Below, in pieces: positions 3,701 to 6,659 of a stretch of DNA of 6,659 nt (position 1 is its first letter; every line of letters begins with the position of its first letter). A program made the position numbers and the translations under genes. The DNA is from Porphyrobacter sp. GTDB lineage: Bacteria; Pseudomonadota; Alphaproteobacteria; Sphingomonadales; Sphingomonadaceae. The notes under the pieces are model-generated. The model saw only the letters and a list, made by a program, of their open reading frames with translations, had not been told where the DNA came from and did no database searches. The DNA lies in assembly GCA_021732945.1 (NCBI GenBank), contig JAKFWB010000160.1, positions 1-6,659 of the forward strand, read 5' to 3'.

Positions 3701-6659
3701 CGTCGATGGTGTCATCGCCGGTGGAACCTCGAATCGTATCGGCCGCCGCCGAGCCCGTTATTGTATCGTTCCCTGCACCGCCGTCGATCCGAGTGATCGC
3801 AGTGAGCCTGACCCCGGCGAAGTTGAGCGAGTCATCATTTGCAGTTCCACTAACAACAACGTTGGTGAATGCTCCTGCGTCAATCGCCTCGACATTGGCG
3901 AGCAATGACAGGCCGATTATCGTTCCATTTCCCAAGACCGAGATCGTGTCTGTGCCAGCGCCGCCATTGACAGCATCGAAACCGCCAGCGGCACCGGCAA
4001 ATTGGATTGTGTCGTCGCCATCCCCTGAATCGATGGTGTCGTTGCCACCCGAACCGCGAATTGTATCGGCCGCCGCTGAGCCCGTTATCGTATCGTTCCC
4101 TGCGCCACCGTCGATCCGCGTGATCGCAGTAAGCGTCACGGCACTGAAATTGAGAATGTCTGCGTTGCTGCTGCCAGCAATAGAGACGTTACTGAAACTG
4201 CCTCCATTAATCTGCTCTATCCCATTAATCGCAGTCAGACCAATGATCGTACCGTTTGACGTAGCAACAATGGTATCCGTTCCAGTACCGCCGTCGATGC
4301 TGTCGAAACCATGGGCCGTGCCGGTTACTCGGAAAACATCATCGCCCCCGGTGCCGATGAGCGTGTCATTTCCGCCCAGACCGGTGATCGTGTCATTTCC
4401 TTCGCCACCGGTAAGAGTTTCTGCAGCAGACGTACCCGTCAAGTTCAAGCCGACGGTTAGCAGGAAAACGTCCTCGACCCTTGCCGTCCCATCGCTTGCC
4501 ACGACGCGGATGTTAAAGGCAGCGCCAGCGTTCGGCGCAGTGCCAGAAAAGGCGCGGGTCGCCGCATTGAACGCCAGCCATTGCGGCAAGGCCGAGCCGT
4601 CCGTGAGCTCGGCCGTATACGACAGTGTGTCACCGTCCGGATCGGTGAAAGCGCTGGCCGGGATCGTGAAAGCCACTTGACCGCCTCCGGTTGCAGCCTG
4701 GTCAGCCAGCGGCTGCAAAAGTACGGGCGTGTCATTGACCGGATCGATGGTGAGCTGAAAAGGCGCGGTAGCGGTAAGGGCGCCGTCGGTGGCAGTGACT
4801 GCAAGATCAAGCACGCCATTGAAATTCTGCGGCGGCAGGCCAATGAGGCGAGTGCCATCAAAAGTCAGCCAAGCCGGGAGGGGCGTGCCATCGCTCAAAC
4901 TCACGCTTAGAGCGAGCAAATCGCCATCAGCGTCGGTGAAATTCGCTACATCAATCGCTATCGAGATTTCTTGATCCTCGGCAACCGACTGACCGAGCGC
5001 CTGATTGACGACGACTGGGGCGCTATTCACCGAGCTGATGGGCAGATCAGAAATGTTGACGACAACGTCCCCTACAGCCGGGAAGTTCGAGAATCTCAAG
5101 CTCTCGACATTAAAGAGTGTATCCGTCCCGTCATTGCCGACAAGGTCGGTTACCAGAGCTCTTCCGTCAGCTCGGCGGATGATTTCGTAGTTCAAAATAT
5201 CTGAACGGTATTCGGCGGTATCGAAGCCCTGGCCGCCATCGATATCATCAGTCCCCTCGCCGCCAATCAGCGTATCATCGCCATCGCCCCCGAACAGGAA
5301 ATCGTCCCCGCCAGACCCGGCTAGATGATCATCGCCGCCGAGTCCTTGAAGTACGTTGTTCTGATCATCCCCGTGAATTTGATTGTCGAGCGAATTGCCC
5401 GTTCCGTCTGTCGGCGTATCACTCCCAAGTACGAGCCCTTCGACATTATCGCCGAGAACATAGCTCAATGAGGCTTCGACGAGATCGTATCCTTCGTCTG
5501 CGAGCTCGACGACGAGGTCATTTGGGTTGTCGACTATATAACGGTCGTCTCCCGCACCGCCGACAATAACGTCTGCGCCGCTACCGCCATCGAGAAAATC
5601 ATTGCCTTCAAGGCCAGTGAGGGTGTCATTTCCGTCAAGCCCAAAGATCCTGTCTCCAAGTGAGCCGCCCGTAATGTTGTCATCGCCCACAGTGCCCAAG
5701 GCGGGAAGCTCCGATGCCAAAATGGTGACCCTGTCCGCAGTGAAGCGCAGAGCCTCCACGTTTGTCAGGATGTCAAAGCCATCGTCTCCGGCAAGACTGA
5801 AGATTTCAATGGCTCCATCAAGATTGAAGGTGATCTCATAGTCATCTGAAAAACCAGAAAAAACTGCTGTATCGAAGCCTTCGCCGCCATGAATGTCGTC
5901 CGTCCCATCCACGCCAATCAGCGTGTCATCACCATCGCCCCCAATCAGGACGTCGTCGCCAGACTGCCCTCGCAGAAGATCATTGTCCTCACCACCGTCC
6001 AGCGTATCTGACCCATCGCCGCCCAAGAGAATATCATCGCCGGCAAGTCCCAAAAGCACATTGTTCGCGTCGTTGCCCACGATCCCATTGGCCAGCCCAT
6101 TGCCGACACCTTCTAGAGCTTGGCCAACAAGGCTTAGCTCTTCTATGTGGGCGGACAGCTCGTAGTCTACCGAGCTAACAACCTGATCAATGCCCTCGCC
6201 TTGCTGTTCGACGCCAACATCACTCAGGCCATCTACGATGTAGGTGTCATTGCCAATCCCGCCCGCCAAGGTATCATCGCCCAATCCGCCGTCCAGGCGA
6301 TCATCCCCAGCGCCGCCATTTAGAATGTCGTCACCGGCTTGGCCCAGAAGAACGTCATCCCCGTCGCCTCCAAACACCACATCATGGCCGTCTCCAGCAT
6401 TGATGATGTCATCGCCCGCAAGGCTTTCGATCGTGTCATTGCCTTCAAAGCCAAAGATGCGGTCCCGAATCGCGGTACCGGTCAACGCATCATCAGCTTC
6501 GCTTCCCTCGACAGGAGAGGCGAATTGTCGAGCTGCGACGGCGTCAACAAAGCCTTGAACTGTGTAAGTCTCATCGGTCTCAAAAATATAGACCTCTTCG
6601 AAGCCTGTAAGCGTTGTTGTGCCGAGGACACCCCAACGATCTGAAACAGTCAACGTCTC
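798..6659 (-). CDS. Giant RTX calcium-binding protein, type I secretion substrate, adhesin-like (5' end outside window)
   Basis: The visible part is about 1,950 residues; TGA is at 798-800 and the frame is open through 6659. The TTG at 6651 is only a codon used here for numbering (residue 1) and is not the start. RTX proteins leave the cell through an ABC transporter/TolC channel and fold outside when Ca2+ binds GGxGxDxux nonapeptides, which form beta-rolls. Many nonapeptides are seen, for example eight in a row at 68-139. Domains in order: beta-roll supermodules 53-304 and 323-521; two cadherin-like/He_PIG domains 545-734; three 109-residue RTX repeats 776-1102; beta-roll block 1103-1258; two FrpC-SPM-like EF-hand-type modules 1264-1430 and 1498-1665; unique tail 1666-1951. 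I saw no cysteine and only ten lysines, all from 1111 onward. No protease, lipase or hydrophobic pore domain is visible, so adhesin or surface-layer use is inferred. An enzymatic domain or retention module could lie in the missing N-terminus. Secretion genes are not in the window. Confidence 0.93.
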   Translation of the reverse strand, partial: ETLTVSDRWGVLGTTTLTGFEEVYIFETDETYTVQGFVDAVAARQFASPVEGSEADDALTGTAIRDRIFGFEGNDTIESLAGDDIINAGDGHDVVFGGDGDDVLLGQAGDDILNGGAGDDRLDGGLGDDTLAGGIGNDTYIVDGLSDVGVEQQGEGIDQVVSSVDYELSAHIEELSLVGQALEGVGNGLANGIVGNDANNVLLGLAGDDILLGGDGSDTLDGGEDNDLLRGQSGDDVLIGGDGDDTLIGVDGTDDIHGGEGFDTAVFSGFSDDYEITFNLDGAIEIFSLAGDDGFDILTNVEALRFTADRVTILASELPALGTVGDDNITGGSLGDRIFGLDGNDTLTGLEGNDFLDGGSGADVIVGGAGDDRYIVDNPNDLVVELADEGYDLVEASLSYVLGDNVEGLVLGSDTPTDGTGNSLDNQIHGDDQNNVLQGLGGDDHLAGSGGDDFLFGGDGDDTLIGGEGTDDIDGGQGFDTAEYRSDILNYEIIRRADGRALVTDLVGNDGTDTLFNVESLRFSNFPAVGDVVVNISDLPISSVNSAPVVVNQALGQSVAEDQEISIAIDVANFTDADGDLLALSVSLSDGTPLPAWLTFDGTRLIGLPPQNFNGVLDLAVTATDGALTATAPFQLTIDPVNDTPVLLQPLADQAATGGGQVAFTIPASAFTDPDGDTLSYTAELTDGSALPQWLAFNAATRAFSGTAPNAGAAFNIRVVASDGTARVEDVFLLTVGLNLTGTSAAETLTGGEGNDTITGLGGNDTLIGTGGDDVFRVTGTAHGFDSIDGGTGTDTIVATSNGTIIGLTAINGIEQINGGSFSNVSIAGSSNADILNFSAVTLTAITRIDGGAGNDTITGSAAADTIRGSGGNDTIDSGDGDDTIQFAGAAGGFDAVNGGAGTDTISVLGNGTIIGLSLLANVEAIDAGAFTNVVVSGTANDDSLNFAGVRLTAITRIDGGAGNDTITGSAAADTIRGSTGDDTIDAGDGNDTIQFTGTGGGFDAINGGAGTDTISALSNSAVIGLSSLANVEAISAGTFTGVYLAGSGGDNILDFSAVTLTNITRVQGGDGNDTLIGNSAANTLWGGIGNDVIDGGAGNDILLGENGDDTIKGAEGTDTINGGNGTDTVDYSAYFNDVAVDLSLTGAQTVATGDFDTITNVENVIGGLGNDALSGSTSNNVLSGGAGNDRLTGRAGNDVVMGGVGTSDTAVFAGLQASYSVVTNAGVVTVVDNQATTDGNDGTDTISGIERLEFKGGAQVGITSPIILDLDGNGVETVSATESDARFDLDGDGLADDTSWIGAGDAFLYLDRDANGTVSGVEEISFIDDVPNAATDLAGLRAFDSNGDGILDARDERFADFGVWRDADGDGAVDEGETANLATVGIRSINLNGTPVDGVTEFGEVAIANTGSFTLTNGTTRTFADAALTYFSAATNLPSLGVTHYDFGSKASKYRISTAGGALTVAPKNAGSGRDPLAGQLGANSILTFRGRDYGLFAPVVLDLDGDGVELVSRKKSRASFDYGGDGAGDDTGWIGRDDGFLVIDRNNDGLITEASELSLASEDEDARSGLQGLARLDSNGDGVIDSQDARFGELRVWQDRNGNGRTDAGELRSLEEAGLVAIRLNAVTPSQAQVKLDRNVIAATTTFVRANGTTSTAADVSLAYRPVEGNAATATSLASSFDRIGLDLFLAPFRDTGFEREALLPTIDELVGLLGNASSQGISDLFDRYAAESAVEPARSQPALTLPPVDERALVLSQRAFDPVAGSLTMLQDYQQQFLPDVTIALQANDPLPIARVNEALEPDPVLDQRVSSIAASESLSAIDPKVLETNSDDSLVDEVAAQPATPQLGSRLLLDPAQYAISGGPAWIAGLPLSPDQSAEVITPTARVLRSGVDIAAVFAQPISDNTASDAEVARKLAIIRQDMNSFGITGAGELERMRQFEPQSSYLYA
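801..1658 (-). other. Unique C-terminal tail with presumed type I secretion signal (residues 1666-1951)
   Basis: About 285 residues contain no nonapeptides or EF-hand loops and match no family I recognise. The first part looks helical with hydrophobic stretches (RIGLDLFLAPF, 1683-1693; LVGLLGNA, 1710-1717; GISDLFDRYAAES, 1721-1733). The middle is Pro/Asp/Ala-rich and probably flexible. The last part has an amphipathic helix (AEVARKLAIIRQDMNSFG, 1912-1929) followed by a short end finishing in Ser-Tyr-Leu-Tyr-Ala. Type I substrates carry an uncleaved C-terminal signal in roughly the last 50 residues, and the position and helix fit that. The signal has no strict consensus, so this is inferred from family and position. 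Confidence 0.55.
1659..2162 (-). repeat. FrpC self-processing-module-like Ca-binding module, copy 2 (residues 1498-1665)
   Basis: This is a tandem copy of the preceding module at a constant offset of 234 residues with no gaps through the five loops (D1502, D1521, D1544, D1577, D1599). There is one extra residue near the NGTT motif at the end. Conserved stretches include LDLDGDGVE, TGWIGRDDGFLVIDRNNDG, LDSNGDGVID and LRVWQDRNGNG. The second loop is weakened (D-Y-G-G-D, with Gly at the third position). The residue before Pro1498 is Ala1497, so the canonical Asp-Pro scissile bond is absent here too. A basic patch, S1512-RKKS-R1517, replaces the acidic ATESDAR of copy 1, which is unusual in so acidic a protein. 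A DPLA sequence occurs 24 residues upstream (1474-1477), within the inter-module spacer 1431-1497. Confidence 0.8.
2364..2864 (-). repeat. FrpC self-processing-module-like Ca-binding module, copy 1 (residues 1264-1430)
   Basis: The module opens with P1264-I-I-LDLDGNGVETV and carries five EF-hand-like loops: D1268-L-D-G-N, D1287-L-D-G-D, D1310-R-D-A-N, D1343-S-N-G-D and D1365-A-D-G-D. Between them are WIGAGDAFLYLD (1299-1310) and FGVWRDADGDG (1360-1370). The order and motifs match the SPM of Neisseria meningitidis FrpC as I remember it (PLALDLDGDGIETV ... LDSNGD ... LRVWQD). FrpC cleaves itself at Asp-Pro directly before this sequence when calcium binds. Here the residue before Pro1264 is Ser1263, so that reaction is not expected. 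A purely calcium-binding structural role is the safer reading. Confidence 0.8.
2880..3347 (-). other. Closing beta-roll block (residues 1103-1258)
   Basis: Nonapeptides at 1103-1127 (GENGDDTIKGAEGTDTINGG) lead into a conserved RTX-associated unit DTVDYSAYFNDVAVDLSLTG ... DTITNVENVIGGLGND (1127-1170). More nonapeptides follow (1171-1204), then a third complete copy of the closing beta unit already seen at the ends of supermodules A and B (SDTAVFAGLQASYSVVT ... GTDTISGIERLEFKGG, 1206-1256). This ends the RTX part; no nonapeptide array follows it. Confidence 0.8.
3348..4328 (-). repeat. Three tandem 109-residue (327-bp) RTX/beta-strand repeats
   Basis: Units are residues 776-884 (4002-4328), 885-993 (3675-4001) and 994-1102 (3348-3674), with an exact period of 109 residues. 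Each runs: hydrophobic strand and GFDxIxGGxGTDTI, a non-RTX stretch (GTIIGLxxLxNVExIxAGxFxNVxVxG), a strand LxFxxVxLTxITR, then nonapeptides (IDGGAGNDTITGS ... DTIDxGDGxDTIQ). Units one and two share an identical 28-residue block (841-868 and 950-977). Unit three has diverged, for example ITRVQGGDGNDTLIGNSAANT. Alternating Ca-binding turns with longer hydrophobic strands suggests a continuous beta-solenoid rod whose length scales with copy number; that is inference. Confidence 0.9.
4452..5021 (-). other. Two tandem cadherin-like/He_PIG immunoglobulin-fold domains (residues 545-734)
   Basis: Each unit of about 95 residues has the dystroglycan-type cadherin (CADG)/He_PIG pattern. Domain 1 (545-640) has NQALGQSVAEDQEISI, FTDADGDLLALS, LPAWLTFDGTRLIGLPP, and ATDGALTA. 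Domain 2 (641-734) has PLADQAATGGGQVAFTIP, FTDPDGDTLSYT, LPQWLAFNAATRAFSGTAP, and VVASDGTARV. The DxDGD and D-x-N-D-x-P motifs at the strand ends and domain junctions are the calcium-binding positions of this fold. Such pairs are typical stalk or adhesive segments in bacterial surface proteins. They split the protein into an N-terminal and a C-terminal RTX region. The family assignment is confident; a ligand cannot be inferred. Confidence 0.85.
5091..5687 (-). repeat. RTX supermodule B (residues 323-521)
   Basis: This is a second, shorter copy of supermodule A: DRIFG + GNDT start (334-343), RYIVDNPNDLVVELADEGYD linker (371-390), GTGNSLDNQIHGDDQNN, nonapeptides to 477, then the closing unit DTAEYRSDILNYEI ... 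LFNVESLRF (478-521). The offset to copy A falls from 270 residues at the start to 234 at the linker and 217 at the closing unit. Copy B has therefore lost, or A has gained, 36 and then 17 residues of nonapeptide repeat. DNA similarity is still obvious, for example around 5221-5290 against 5872-5941. Confidence 0.85.
5742..6497 (-). repeat. RTX supermodule A (residues 53-304)
   Basis: This is a complete beta-roll module. It opens with about ten nonapeptides (53-139), continues with a linker of the kind TYIVD...VEQQGEGIDQVVSSVDYEL...IEELSLVG (137-176) ending in GNGLANGIVGNDANN, and adds a second run of nonapeptides (193-260). It closes with a non-Ca-binding beta unit of about 45 residues (DTAVFSGFSDDYEIT ... 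LTNVEALRF, 261-304). The same architecture recurs in supermodule B, so the two are an ancient tandem duplication. Asp and Gly in the nonapeptides are well preserved, so calcium binding is expected throughout. Confidence 0.85.

Noticed and set aside
3040..4400. Regularly spaced short repeats resembling a CRISPR array
   Set aside because: The periodic motifs are degenerate 27-bp codings of RTX nonapeptides within one open frame, with no identical repeats separated by unique spacers.
3538..4680. 380-codon open frame on the + strand opposite the RTX gene
   Set aside because: Its sequence is a Ser/Pro/Val-rich antisense reading of the RTX repeats and shows the same 109-codon periodicity. Long antisense frames are expected opposite repetitive GC-rich genes. 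The same holds for the other + strand frames between 780 and 6644.
6651..6653. TTG as the RTX start
   Set aside because: The frame continues to the window edge, and the residues after it are the end of a beta unit and not an N-terminus.

Overview
The window holds two genes, both cut off by its edges and pointing at each other. On the + strand, positions 1-600 carry the catalytic C-terminal part of a tyrosine recombinase/integrase. On the - strand, positions 6659-798 carry the last 1,950 or so residues of a giant RTX (repeats-in-toxin) protein of the type exported by type I secretion systems. About 200 bases of convergent intergenic sequence separate the two stop codons. The moderately GC-rich codon use, the integrase subtype and the style of the RTX repeats suggest an alphaproteobacterium, most likely a sphingomonad or Erythrobacter-like organism. 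That is inference from family resemblance; there is no rRNA or marker gene.

The RTX protein (residue 1 here = codon 6651-6653, read leftwards) reads from N to C as follows: the tail of a module that starts outside the window (1-50); two related beta-roll supermodules A (53-304) and B (323-521); two cadherin-like/He_PIG immunoglobulin-fold domains (545-734); a third RTX region built on three exactly spaced 109-residue repeats (776-1102); a closing beta-roll block (1103-1258); two tandem copies of a calcium-binding module that resembles the self-processing module (SPM) of Neisseria FrpC (1264-1430 and 1498-1665); and a non-repetitive tail of about 285 residues that should end in the uncleaved secretion signal. 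I saw no cysteine in the protein, and the first lysine is residue 1111. It is best read as a calcium-folded, secreted or surface-displayed adhesin-like RTX protein. Nothing in the visible part points to a pore-forming toxin. No secretion genes (ABC transporter, membrane-fusion protein, TolC) are in the window.

The integrase suggests the RTX gene sits in or beside a mobile island, but no att site, tRNA or second element end is visible. The first 46 bases form a perfect inverted repeat inside the integrase frame. This may be a fold-back artefact at a contig end. The most interesting points are the paired FrpC-SPM-like modules lacking the aspartate of the known Asp-Pro cleavage bond, the synonymous-only divergence within the 109-residue repeats, the lysine and cysteine depletion, and the uncharacterised C-terminal tail.
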